Notes under the pieces: model-generated | Seen by the model: only the letters and a program-made list of their open reading frames with translations | What the model was told of the DNA's origin: nothing | Database searches by the model: none | Assembly: GCF_003947415.1 (NCBI RefSeq) | Contig: NZ_QHKL01000003.1 | Span: forward strand, 310,001 to 374,000 | Length of the DNA: 64,000 bases | Direction of reading: 5' to 3' | Source: Amycolatopsis sp. WAC 01376 | GTDB lineage: Bacteria > Actinomycetota > Actinomycetes > Mycobacteriales > Pseudonocardiaceae | Translations under genes and position numbers: made by a program | Part shown: in pieces, positions 51,715 to 60,726 of the stretch | Numbering within the stretch: position 1 is the first letter of the stretch | How the letters are laid out: every line of letters starts with the position of its first letter

Positions 51715-52596
51715 ATGCGAAGATCCATTCGGGTGGGGACGGCGTTGGCTGCTTTGCTCGCTGGGCTGATCGTGATACCACCGGCCGCGGGTGCGGAGGA
51801 GGACGGCATCGGTATCACCGCCTCGCCTTCGTCTCAGAAGGCGGCCGCGGATTTCGACGGTGACGGGTTCGCCGACAAAGCGGTGTGGCGCCCCGGAAAC
51901 GGCATTTGGTACGTGATCCGCAGCAGCAACGGAAGTGTGGTGACGCAACAGTGGGGCGTTTCGGGTGACGTTCCGGTCGCCGCGGACTACGACGGCGACC
52001 ATCGGGCCGACTTCGCCGTATGGCGGCCGAGCAACGGTACTTGGTACGTCATCCAGAGCAGCACCGGCGCGGTGGTGACCCAGCAGTGGGGCGTGGCCGG
52101 TGACGTTCCGCTGACCGGCGATTTCAACGGTGACGGGCGTTCCGATTTCACCGTGTGGCGGCCCAGCAACGGTGTCTGGTACGTGCTGAACATCGCCACC
52201 GTGCAGTGGGGAGTGGCCGGTGACGTCCCGGTGTCCGGCGATTTCACCGCGGACGGACGGGCCGATTTCACCGTCTGGCGCCCCAGTGACGGCGTCTGGT
52301 ACGTACGGGGAATCGCGACGCAGCAATGGGGTGTCGCGGGTGACATCCCGGTGGCCGGTGATTTCAACATGGACGGACGTGCCGACTTCGCCGTGTGGCG
52401 GCCGAGCAACGGTGTCTGGTACGTGCTCGGTATCGCGACGCAGCAATGGGGCGTCGCCGGCGATGTGCCCCTGGCAGGCAATTTCGGTGGCGACCCACGG
52501 GCGGACTTCGTGGTGTGGCGTCCCTCGAACGGGACTTGGTACGGCCTCGGCCTGTTCACCACCCAGTGGGGGGTACCGGGCGACGTCCCGGTGTGA
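51715..52596 (+). CDS. Secreted FG-GAP/VCBS six-repeat protein
   Basis: The 293-residue protein has a signal peptide (residues 1-25, GAE after AAGA) and six repeats of ~40 residues. Each repeat runs DxDxDGxxD (for example DFDGDGFAD, DFNGDGRSD), AVWRP, NGxWYV and QWGVxGDVP. The acidic loops in each repeat bind calcium and the repeats should form a six-bladed propeller. No anchor is seen, so it is likely exported and may bind sugars or surfaces. ATG 51715 is the only start that gives the signal peptide. Confidence 0.9.
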   Translation: MRRSIRVGTALAALLAGLIVIPPAAGAEEDGIGITASPSSQKAAADFDGDGFADKAVWRPGNGIWYVIRSSNGSVVTQQWGVSGDVPVAADYDGDHRADFAVWRPSNGTWYVIQSSTGAVVTQQWGVAGDVPLTGDFNGDGRSDFTVWRPSNGVWYVLNIATVQWGVAGDVPVSGDFTADGRADFTVWRPSDGVWYVRGIATQQWGVAGDIPVAGDFNMDGRADFAVWRPSNGVWYVLGIATQQWGVAGDVPLAGNFGGDPRADFVVWRPSNGTWYGLGLFTTQWGVPGDVPV

Positions 52597-52782
52597 GCCG
52601 CGTTCCTGCCGCCAACCGGGTGAAGGAACGGCGGATTCGGCCGTGTGACGTAAGAACGCCGTAGCTCGGACGTATCCCCGACGGTGAGGGTGGCCGGCCT
52701 GGCCGTCCGCCCTCGCCGGGGATGCCGTGCCGCTGGTAGCAACAGCGGCACGGCATGGTCCCTTCTTCCTCAGGTGATCCGG

Positions 52783-53202
52783 TTACGCGTGGTGAGCCTG
52801 GGCCGCGTTGCGTTTGCTCAGCCACACCCACGCCGACAGGCCGAGCGCCGAGAGCGCCGCTGCCCGCAGCACCACGGACCCGGCGAGCAGCACGCCGCAC
52901 AGGACGGTGCCGAGCACGACGAGCAGGATGACGGCCTGCCACGTGTGCTTCCACTCGCCGGAGGTGACGCGGTTCGCCATGTCCCACCAGCCGCGGGCGG
53001 AAGACCGGCACGGCGGCTGGAACACCAGCGCGGTTTCGGCGGGCTGAAGCGCCGGGATGGCCGTGGCGTCCAGCAACTCGTCGAGACTCACGTACTCCGC
53101 CGCCGCGGCGGGCGGCACCACGTTACTTCCGGGATCGGAAATGACCGGATCGAGCGATGGTTTCTCTGGCGGTTCACCGGTATCGAACGGTACGGTCTCC
53201 AT
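52783..53202 (-). CDS. Small two-helix membrane protein near the CHAT operon
   Basis: The 139-residue protein has an acidic N-terminus (YVSLDELLDATAIPALQPAE), then two adjacent helices near the C-terminus (about 88-130). ATG 53202 has AAGGAG upstream; the longer frame to 53493 is rejected. It lies downstream of the conflict-system operon on the same strand, separated by 533 bp, and may be an accessory membrane component or unrelated. Confidence 0.7.
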   Translation of the reverse strand: METVPFDTGEPPEKPSLDPVISDPGSNVVPPAAAAEYVSLDELLDATAIPALQPAETALVFQPPCRSSARGWWDMANRVTSGEWKHTWQAVILLVVLGTVLCGVLLAGSVVLRAAALSALGLSAWVWLSKRNAAQAHHA

Positions 53203-53503
53203 GTTCTCGTGTCTCCTTGCTCTTGATCTGGGTCTGGCTTCACGACGAACACTCACGCGGCTCCCTGTGCCAGCAGGGGGCCGCGTCCATTTCTGGCTTG
53301 AGTGCGGGAAGGCGACGCACACACTGGTCGCACGACGTTGCCTCCCCGACCGCCGTTGAAAGCCAGCTTGCAGAAACGCACGCGAGAAGGCGAGTCGCAC
53401 GAGTAGGTAATCGGCGACCGGTCTCTCAACGAGGGTGAGCGGTCGAGGGGTAATAATCGCTCCGGCGCGGAGCGTGAATCCGCGTCTCGCCATTTCCCAT
53501 AAT

Positions 53504-53539
53504 GCACCCGAAAGTGTGACTCGATCTCACTTTCGGTGC
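53504..53539. promoter_or_regulatory. Inverted repeat upstream of the small membrane gene
   Basis: The arms gcacccgaaagtg and cactttcggtgc (one bulged base) surround an 11-nt loop, 300 bp upstream of the gene start at 53202. It could be an operator or a leader structure. Confidence 0.4.
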
Positions 53540-53638
53540 GGCATGTCGCTTTCTACTTCGCAGTAAAGCACAGTGGGGTGAGTTCTCCTGGGTGAGAAAT
53601 GGCGCATGCTCGAATATTCGCGAGCCGGTACGGTCGAG

Positions 53639-53664
53639 GACGTCCGTGCGGCCGCACGGACGTC
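53639..53664. terminator. 26-bp perfect palindrome after the CHAT gene
   Basis: gacgtccgtgcgg is followed directly by its complement. It lies 72 bp past the CHAT stop (minus strand), so it is a candidate terminator of the operon. Confidence 0.55.
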
Positions 53665-53735
53665 GCCTGTCCGGCGCGTGCTGGTGACCATTGAGCGCAG
53701 GCGCGGCCGATTCCGGTATCTGACGATTCGAAGGC

Positions 53736-56700
53736 TCACCGCGACGGCACTCGATGGCCGCTGCCGAGGCAGATGAAGGGGCGGCGCAGCGGATCCCGGC
53801 CGACGACCTCGGCCAGCGCCTCGGCCATGGACCGGCCCCGCCGGAGCTCCTCGTGCAGTTCGACGGACACCGCCGCGGCCGCCTGATCACCCACTCGGTT
53901 GACCGCCGCGACGATCGTCGCCGAACCGGACGCGAGCAGCGCGCCGGCGAACCCGAGCGCTTCGTCGCCCGGCCGGATGCGGGAGAGGGCGAGTTCGCTG
54001 GCGGCGAGCACGACCTGGCGGGGCGGACGACGCAGATTCACGAACTCGTGGGCGTACAAGGGGCCATCGGCGAGGTCGATGCGGGAGAACAGCGCGTTGC
54101 CGGGTTCGTGCCGGCCATGTGCTGCCACATGGGCGAGTTCGGCGCCGTCGAGGGCGTCCAGGACCCGCGAGACGGTCGCCTCCCGGCCGGTCAGCGTCCA
54201 CGCCTGCGGATGGATGGCGCGGAGGACGTCGACTTCGCCGACGGCCGAAGGAAGATGCGGCCCCGAGACCAGCACGACCGCTCCGGCGCCCGGTCGCGGG
54301 GAGACGTCTTCCGCGGCCAGCCACGCCGTCGCCGACGGCGCGACCGTGACTGCGGTGCCCGCCAGTGAGGGGAGCGCTCCCCAGTGCACCGCGTGCAGGG
54401 TGCCGGTCGGCACGATGATCAGCGGCCGCTCACCGGTCACGCGGATGATCGGCGACAGCAGTTCCCGGTCGAGCTGCTCCGCCGAATGTGAAGCCGATCT
54501 GGCGACGACGTCGACGAGGGGGCGGGGGAGATCGTCCGGGGCCAGCGCGTCGAGATCGGCGTGCAGCCTCCGGGCCCGTTCGTCCACTTCGGACGCGGAG
54601 CCCAGTTGGACGAGGTGTGCGGCACCGTCGACCACGACCACGGCGTACCAGGTCTCCCCGGAGCGGGCGAAACTGACCAGCGCGCGGCTTCCCAGCTGCG
54701 CGGAGATACTCGCGAGATCGGCCGCCGGCCGCGGGCTTCCCCACGGGCTCGAATGCCACGCGAGACGCGTGATGTCCTGCTGCAACTCGGAAAGCCGCGC
54801 CGCCAGCCGGGTGGCGGGCTTTCCTTCCCGGCGCGCGGAGTGCAACGACCACGCCACCGATCGCATCTCGTCGACCCGGTCACGCATGATCGGGTCCCGT
54901 GACGTCGTCAGCGGGCGATAGCGGTACACCTGTGCCTTGGTCAGTTCCAGGACACGGAGCAGGGTTTGCGGATTTCCCTGCCGCAGGGCCAGTTCGACGG
55001 CCAGTTCGCCCAGTTCCCTGCCGTGTGCCGCGGCACCGGACACCACGTCGATCCCGCCTTGGCGGTCCCTGGTGGCGTTGAGTTCCGTCAGTCCGCGCCG
55101 CGCTTGGGTCAGGGCACGACCGTGGCCCGATGCGGCCGCGAGTTCGGTACGCGCCAGATGCCAGAGCACCCACTGCTCGATCGGGGCGTTCTTGCCAGGG
55201 CGGCGCACCTGCCGCAGCAGGGACAAAGCGACGTCCAGCTGTCCTTTGTGGACCGCCAAGCGGACGCCGAGCAGCTTCGCCGTCGCGGCTTCGCCGGAGA
55301 GACCGAACTCGGTCAGGCGGTCGGCGAGCGCGGTGGCCCTGGCCACCGACGCGGATCTGGCGGGTGTTCCGGCCAGCGTCAGTGCCGTGTCCGCCCGCAG
55401 CCGCGTCAGCTTGGCGATCTCCACCCAGTCGTCGTCGTGCCGACGGGCGAAGCGTCGTTGCGCCGAAGCGGCGAGCTTGCGGGCTTCCTCCGGATCGTCC
55501 TGGAGGAGTTTCGCGGCGGCGGCGACGAGTTCCGCCTGTGCCAGTTCGTGCCCCGAGCTCTGCCTGCGCAACGCGGGCAGGGCTTCGTCCAGCACGGTGT
55601 CGGCCTCGCCGGACAGCCCCGCGTCGAGCAGCGCCTTGGCCTGATCCAGTTGCGCCGCCGGAAGCAGGTCCGGCGCCTCGACGGCATACAGGCGGAGGCA
55701 GAGTTCGTAGTGCCGCAACGCGGTCGCGAAGTCGCCGGTATGCCTGGCGAGCGTGCCCAAGCTCCGGTGGGCGTGTGCGCGCAGCAGGCCCTGATCCTGT
55801 TCGCGCGCCAGGCGCAGGCTGCCGGACAGGTCCCGCTCCGCGTCCTGCACGTTGTCGAGCGCCAGATGCGCCAAGCCTCGATCGAGCAGCAGCGGCGCGA
55901 TCCGCCCGCCTTGGCCGATCGCGCGGTCGTAGTGCGGCAACGCTTCCGCCGCCCGGCCCGACCGGTGGAACCGTCTCGCGAGTTCCCCTTCGGCGCCGTC
56001 GCCGAACGGAAGCGTGCCGTGCGGTGAGACGGAGTCGCCGTGGTCCTGATAGTCGCGGTACAGCGCGGATTCCGCGTCCGACTGGTACGACTCGGCGATG
56101 TCCCGCGCTGTCGGGTCGTCTTGATCGAGGGCGAGCTCGGATTCCGTACCGGCGAGGCCGATCCGGCGCAGCGCGGCGTTCAGCAGCCGGGGAGACCGTT
56201 CCCCCAGCTCGGCCGCGAGGTCGCGCAACAGGCCGGGGATCGCGGTGATCTCCTTGATCGACAGCCGATCGGCGACCGTGACGGCCTCCGTGCCCAGGTC
56301 GTCCGCCAGGCTTTCGCCCAGCGGCAGGCCGTACCGTCGCAACCGGAGCAAGCACACGAGAAGACTCAGCCGGCAGATCAGATGCGGACCGGTCGGCGGC
56401 AGGCGGCGGGTTTGGCCGAGTGTTTCGAGCAGGTAGGGCTTCGCCCGCGCGGCCTGTCCGAGCCGCTCGTCCATCCTGGCCATGTGCAGGGTGAAGAGGA
56501 CGAAGTCCTGCATCGCGCCGGTGCGGGCCAGGCGTTTGCGTTCGGCGACGGCGACGGACAGGGCCTCCTCGTACCGGCCGAGCTGTTCCAGCGCCTGCAC
56601 TCGCAGCCCGCTCAGCACGGGGGACTCGTCGTCCGTCCGGCCGACGTGCTCGGCCAGCTCCCGCAGCGCGTCTTCGCCGTTGCCCGCGCTGACGAGTTCC

Positions 56701-58505
56701 GCGGCCCGGCGGGTCACCAGCCGTCTGCCGACCTCGGTGTCGGCCTGGCGAAGGTCCTCGTCGGAGACGGACAGCGTCGGGGACTTCGCGGCAAGGTACG
56801 CCTTGGACGCGGGAGGGAGATCGTCGAGCGTCGGCAGCAGATGGGCCAGCACGCGGCCGTCCCAGCGCGTGTCGAGGGTTTCCCGCCGCTGGCCGAGCAT
56901 CAGGCGGTGGTAGATCTCCTCGGCGCGGGTGCCCACCCCGCCCTGTCCACTGTAGAACTTCACGGCCGCCCGGTGGATCCGGTTCGCCACAACGGATTCA
57001 TCCGCGGCGAGGCGGTGCAGCATGGTCTGCCGCACGTCGGCGCGGTGGACCACCGCGCGCCCGTCCGGCGTGCGGGTCACCAGCATCGCCTCGCGCGCCA
57101 AGCCGTCGAACAGGGCGAACGCCCGTTCGGCGTCGGGCACGTCGACACCGCACGGCTTGGCGAGGACGTCTCGGATCAGCTCGGGTGTCACCCGGCGCAA
57201 GGTCAGTCCCGGATGGGCGAGGCGCCGGACGTCCGGGTCCTGGATGTGCCCGAGCAGGCGCCGGTACAGCTCGCCCTCGATCGTCCCCCGGTGTACGGCG
57301 ATGTCCCGCAGCGCCTCGTCGTCCGAGGCGTTGCGCAGCACCCCGGCGGCCAGGTGCAGCGCGAGCGGGCTGGTGCCGACCTGGTCGACGATCCGCCGCG
57401 CGTCCGTCGGCGGATGCGCGGGCAGGAGCTTGAGCAGCAGCTCGACGGCTTCGTCGTGGTCGAGCCCGTCCAGGCGGATCTCGTCGAAGTCCAGCTCGGG
57501 CGCGGGCGACCGGCCCGCGAGCACGATCGACGGCCGCTCCAGCCGGCGCGAGAGCCCGCCGAGGAAGTCCGAGAACCGGCGCTGGATGGGCCGGTCGCGC
57601 CGTTGCACCTCCTCGAAGGTGTCGAAGACGACCAGCAGGCGCTCGCCGCCGAGGGCACCGGCCAGCCGCTCGATCAGGTCCTCGTGAGGGAGCCTGCCGC
57701 TGCTGCCGGCGCTCGGGGACTCGACGACGCGTTTGCCCGAGCGCAGCCGCTCATGGCACCGGGTGGCCAGGCTCGCGACGGCGTCGTGCCCGGCCGGATC
57801 CGTGAGCTGCACGGTCACCTGCCGCGCGATCGCCGCGACCAGGCTCACCGGTTCCGCCGGATCGACCGCGCTGTGGTCGAAGTTCAGGTACGCGACCAAA
57901 GCGCGCCGCCGATCGGCGAGGTTCAGCAGATGACGGACGGCCACCGCGGATTTGCCGATCCCGCCGAGACCGTGGACGAGCACCGGCATGCCACCGTCGC
58001 GGAACCGGGTTTCCAGTGCGCGCAACACCTCCGCGCGGCCGACGAAATGGTCGCCCGCGAGCACCCGGAACGGTTCCAGCAGTTCGCCGACGCCGAGTTC
58101 CCTCGCCAGTTCGTCCCCGGTCGGCACGTGCTCGGCGGCCCCGCCGAGCCAGCGTGCCAGCCAGGCCACCGCGCGGAGCCGGGGAAGGCTGAGCGAGTCC
58201 AGATCGACCGGCGCACCCGCGCCGACGTACTGGTCGATCGCCCATTGCCGGTCGTCGGACGGCCTGCGCGGGATCCTCTCCCAGGTGTCGCGCAGCGCGG
58301 CGAAGCCGACCTGCAGGACGAGTGAGCGGCGCACGGAATCGTTGAGCCGCCAATGCCGGTGGCCGTCGCCGGTGCGGACCCTTGTCGAATCCGGGAACAG
58401 CGCCGGCCCGGCCTTCTCGGCGAGTTCGGCGCCCACCCCCAGCCACGGCAGTTCGTAATGCGACAGCAGGGTGGCGCGCAGCCGTAATTCGTGCGGAGAG
58501 GTCAT
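53736..58505 (-). CDS. STAND NTPase-TPR-CHAT protein (conflict system)
   Basis: The 1,589-residue protein has an unassigned N-terminal ~130 residues, then a NACHT/NB-ARC-like STAND NTPase (FVGRAEVL at 154, P-loop GLGGIGKSA at 179-187, ERLLVVFDTFEEV as Walker B). A long TPR-like alpha-helical region follows at about 480-1220 (repeated LxxALxxLxxAxxL pattern). The C-terminal CHAT protease-fold domain occupies about 1230-1589. The CHAT histidine is present (AHVAAHG, His1463), but VVLAASELAL has Ser1503 where CHAT proteases have Cys (VVLSACE). ATG 58505 overlaps the previous stop (ATGA), so translation is coupled to the adaptor-NTPase gene. Confidence 0.92.
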   Translation of the reverse strand: MTSPHELRLRATLLSHYELPWLGVGAELAEKAGPALFPDSTRVRTGDGHRHWRLNDSVRRSLVLQVGFAALRDTWERIPRRPSDDRQWAIDQYVGAGAPVDLDSLSLPRLRAVAWLARWLGGAAEHVPTGDELARELGVGELLEPFRVLAGDHFVGRAEVLRALETRFRDGGMPVLVHGLGGIGKSAVAVRHLLNLADRRRALVAYLNFDHSAVDPAEPVSLVAAIARQVTVQLTDPAGHDAVASLATRCHERLRSGKRVVESPSAGSSGRLPHEDLIERLAGALGGERLLVVFDTFEEVQRRDRPIQRRFSDFLGGLSRRLERPSIVLAGRSPAPELDFDEIRLDGLDHDEAVELLLKLLPAHPPTDARRIVDQVGTSPLALHLAAGVLRNASDDEALRDIAVHRGTIEGELYRRLLGHIQDPDVRRLAHPGLTLRRVTPELIRDVLAKPCGVDVPDAERAFALFDGLAREAMLVTRTPDGRAVVHRADVRQTMLHRLAADESVVANRIHRAAVKFYSGQGGVGTRAEEIYHRLMLGQRRETLDTRWDGRVLAHLLPTLDDLPPASKAYLAAKSPTLSVSDEDLRQADTEVGRRLVTRRAAELVSAGNGEDALRELAEHVGRTDDESPVLSGLRVQALEQLGRYEEALSVAVAERKRLARTGAMQDFVLFTLHMARMDERLGQAARAKPYLLETLGQTRRLPPTGPHLICRLSLLVCLLRLRRYGLPLGESLADDLGTEAVTVADRLSIKEITAIPGLLRDLAAELGERSPRLLNAALRRIGLAGTESELALDQDDPTARDIAESYQSDAESALYRDYQDHGDSVSPHGTLPFGDGAEGELARRFHRSGRAAEALPHYDRAIGQGGRIAPLLLDRGLAHLALDNVQDAERDLSGSLRLAREQDQGLLRAHAHRSLGTLARHTGDFATALRHYELCLRLYAVEAPDLLPAAQLDQAKALLDAGLSGEADTVLDEALPALRRQSSGHELAQAELVAAAAKLLQDDPEEARKLAASAQRRFARRHDDDWVEIAKLTRLRADTALTLAGTPARSASVARATALADRLTEFGLSGEAATAKLLGVRLAVHKGQLDVALSLLRQVRRPGKNAPIEQWVLWHLARTELAAASGHGRALTQARRGLTELNATRDRQGGIDVVSGAAAHGRELGELAVELALRQGNPQTLLRVLELTKAQVYRYRPLTTSRDPIMRDRVDEMRSVAWSLHSARREGKPATRLAARLSELQQDITRLAWHSSPWGSPRPAADLASISAQLGSRALVSFARSGETWYAVVVVDGAAHLVQLGSASEVDERARRLHADLDALAPDDLPRPLVDVVARSASHSAEQLDRELLSPIIRVTGERPLIIVPTGTLHAVHWGALPSLAGTAVTVAPSATAWLAAEDVSPRPGAGAVVLVSGPHLPSAVGEVDVLRAIHPQAWTLTGREATVSRVLDALDGAELAHVAAHGRHEPGNALFSRIDLADGPLYAHEFVNLRRPPRQVVLAASELALSRIRPGDEALGFAGALLASGSATIVAAVNRVGDQAAAAVSVELHEELRRGRSMAEALAEVVGRDPLRRPFICLGSGHRVPSR

Positions 58506-59578
58506 GGCGCACCCGCCGGGGTGAAATGCAGATGCGCGGCCCGGCACGCGGCGCTTCCGAGCACGCGGAGGTCGTCGAGGTCCGCCTCGCCGAGCACCTG
58601 GTCGACCAGTGCCTCGAGTTCGTCGTCCGAGATCGGTTTGCCCACGTGATCCGCGAGCCCGCGGAAGAAACCCTGCAGGTGCGAAGTGGTGACGCCGGTC
58701 AGCTTCTCGTGCCGGAGCACCTCCAGCACGGCGGGGGAGAAGTCACCGGGATGACCGGTGACGATGAGCCTGGCGCCGGGGAGCTGGCCGGCCTCCACCT
58801 CCTTCGCCAGCTGGGCGACGACCATGTGCACCCCCGACGACACCTGCGGCCGGTCGAGGCCGTCGATGAAGATCCACCGCATTTTCTTCGGCAGGGCGGC
58901 GAAACGGCCGACGAAGACGTCGACTAGCTCCCGGACCGTTCGGGCTTGTTCGGTGTGCTGGTCGACGGGAAAATAGGTGGGCAGGCCCAGCCTGGCGGCG
59001 AGTGCGGTCATGAAGCCGGTCGCGTCGACGTGGTCGTAGAAGTCGTCCTCGACGTTGACGAGCCTGAATTCGCAGGCGAGCGCGGGATCACCGGCCATAT
59101 GCTGGATGAGGTGGCGGCTGTAGGACTTCCCGCTGCCGGGTTCGCCCGTGATGCTGAGGACGGGGAACTGTTTCCTGGCCAGGTCCACCAGATGCGCGCG
59201 CAGATCCCGCCGGTCGAGCAGCGCGCGCTGGCAGCCGGGCCCCAGCAGCAGCGACAAATGCCGTTCCCGTGGGGAATACCAGCTGCCGTCGGTGTTGTGC
59301 GCGGCGAGCACGGCGTCCAGATCCGGCCCGACGGCCGGGCAACGAGCCTTGACCAGCTCGATCAGGTGGGCCAGCCGTCCCGCGTCGGCTGCGTCCCGGG
59401 TGATCGTCGGCCACAGCTGCGCGGCCGGCTGGCCCCAATCGACCTCAAACGGCGCCAAGCCGGCGCCGCGGTAGATGTCGATCAGTTCGTCACGCAGGTA
59501 GAACGCCTTGTTGAGGGTGTCGTGCAACAGGCGTGCGGTGCCGTCGCCCCAGTCGGGGAAATGGATCCAACGAACCAT
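58502..59578 (-). CDS. Adaptor (EAD-like)-P-loop NTPase
   Basis: The 358-residue protein has an N-terminal ~80-residue helical domain (LHDTLNKAFYLRDELIDIYRGAG..., VDWGQPAAQLW) homologous to that of the next gene (trypsin) and matching the pattern of effector-associated domains. A STAND/AAA-type NTPase follows: Walker A GEPGSGKS at 145-152 and Walker B MRWIFIDGLDRP near 233-244. It starts one base after the trypsin gene's stop (59580) and has GGGAG upstream, so the three genes are coupled. It is probably the NTP-dependent switch or adaptor between the protease and the CHAT protein. Confidence 0.9.
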   Translation of the reverse strand: MVRWIHFPDWGDGTARLLHDTLNKAFYLRDELIDIYRGAGLAPFEVDWGQPAAQLWPTITRDAADAGRLAHLIELVKARCPAVGPDLDAVLAAHNTDGSWYSPRERHLSLLLGPGCQRALLDRRDLRAHLVDLARKQFPVLSITGEPGSGKSYSRHLIQHMAGDPALACEFRLVNVEDDFYDHVDATGFMTALAARLGLPTYFPVDQHTEQARTVRELVDVFVGRFAALPKKMRWIFIDGLDRPQVSSGVHMVVAQLAKEVEAGQLPGARLIVTGHPGDFSPAVLEVLRHEKLTGVTTSHLQGFFRGLADHVGKPISDDELEALVDQVLGEADLDDLRVLGSAACRAAHLHFTPAGAP

Positions 59579-59579
59579 G

Positions 59580-60638
59580 TCACTCCCGGCCCGGAGGGAC
59601 GCCGAGTTCGGTGAGCCGCTCCACCACGCGGCCGATGGCCCGTCCCTGATTGCGATAGGCGACACCGTCGTCGGCCGTCGATCGCACCCATTGGTGGTGC
59701 AGCGCGACGACACGCCAATACCTGTCGAACACCGGCGAGCCCGACGAGCCCGCTTCGGTGTCGGTCCAGTACTGCACCACGTCGTCATCGGCGTACCGCA
59801 CGAGGTTGTGGTGCATGGCGATCTTCTTCGGCAGGCCGCGCGGATGCTGGATGATGTAGACGCGGTCGTCCGCTTCGACGGTGGCGGCCCGGTGGAGCGG
59901 CACGATCGGCACGTCGTCCGGCATCGGCTCGGCGGTGGTGACGACGGCGAAGTCGTGCGCCCGGTCGCCGTCGATCGACGCGGCCTCGCACCGGATCACG
60001 ACCGGTGTCCGCGGTGCGCCGGCGCTGTCCAGCTCGTAGTGGAATTCCGCCTGGACGGCCTTCGCCCGCCTGTCGCCATACCGCCAGTCGTGGAGGACGT
60101 GGTGGTTCGTCAGCAGCGTGCGCGGGCCGATCCGGAAGGCCGTGCCGTGACAGCCCTCCTTCTCGAACGACACCGTCATCCGGCAGACCGACTTCGCCCT
60201 GTCCAGGCCCTGTTCCAGGAAGGACACGTCGAACAACGTCTCCTCGTCGTCGAAGATCTGCCGCTCGAGGCCGCCGAAGTTGGTCCAGCGCCCGTCATCG
60301 GGCGTCAACGCGGGAGCCTGGTCCTCGGGGATCCGCGCGGTGAGGACCGGCGCCGTCTTCGACAACTCGTCGATGCGGGCGGCCAACGCAGGCCATTTGT
60401 CACCGACGTCGGTCAGCAATTGTTTCACCCGAAAGTGTGCCGCGGCTTCGTTCAGAATGTCGAACCACAGGCGTTCGGCTGGCTGATTCCAGGAGATCCG
60501 GGCCGGGGGCACCCCCGCCCCGACCGCGACGAGTTCGATGTCCCGGTCGCGGTAGATCGCCGTGCTCAACGCATTCCGCAGTTCCTGGAGGCGCTGATCG
60601 GTCCAATCGAGAGGGAAGGAATCCGGAATCGGTGCCAT
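59580..60638 (-). CDS. Adaptor (EAD-like)-trypsin-fold protease
   Basis: The 352-residue protein has an N-terminal helical adaptor (about 15-80, LRNALSTAIYRDRDIELVAVGAG, ISWNQPAERLW) and a chymotrypsin-fold protease with all three catalytic residues visible: His180 (LLTNHHVLHD), Asp229 (AHDFAVV) and Ser299 (GSSGSPV). In EAD systems such trypsins act as effectors when the NTPase is triggered. No signal peptide is present, so it is cytoplasmic. ATG 60638 is preferred; MEPRMAPI at 60650 is possible. First gene of the operon. Confidence 0.92.
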   Translation of the reverse strand: MAPIPDSFPLDWTDQRLQELRNALSTAIYRDRDIELVAVGAGVPPARISWNQPAERLWFDILNEAAAHFRVKQLLTDVGDKWPALAARIDELSKTAPVLTARIPEDQAPALTPDDGRWTNFGGLERQIFDDEETLFDVSFLEQGLDRAKSVCRMTVSFEKEGCHGTAFRIGPRTLLTNHHVLHDWRYGDRRAKAVQAEFHYELDSAGAPRTPVVIRCEAASIDGDRAHDFAVVTTAEPMPDDVPIVPLHRAATVEADDRVYIIQHPRGLPKKIAMHHNLVRYADDDVVQYWTDTEAGSSGSPVFDRYWRVVALHHQWVRSTADDGVAYRNQGRAIGRVVERLTELGVPPGRE

Positions 60639-60726
60639 CCGTGGTTCCATCCCTTTCGGTTCAGGTCGCGACGCCTCGTCTCCGGGTGGCGTTCCCATCA
60701 CCATAGCGAGTCGAGGACGAGGCGCT

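Larger units (their letters stand above)
53203..53735. other. 533-bp gap downstream of the CHAT gene
   Basis: No gene is visible. It contains the hairpins at 53504-53539 and 53639-53664 (listed) and the leader of the minus-strand membrane gene. A/T content is higher near 53500-53620 than in the coding regions, as expected for a promoter. Confidence 0.55.

Noticed and set aside
56040..58325. 761-codon plus-strand open frame
   Set aside because: Shadow of the CHAT-protein gene; the minus strand has the P-loop and TPR pattern.
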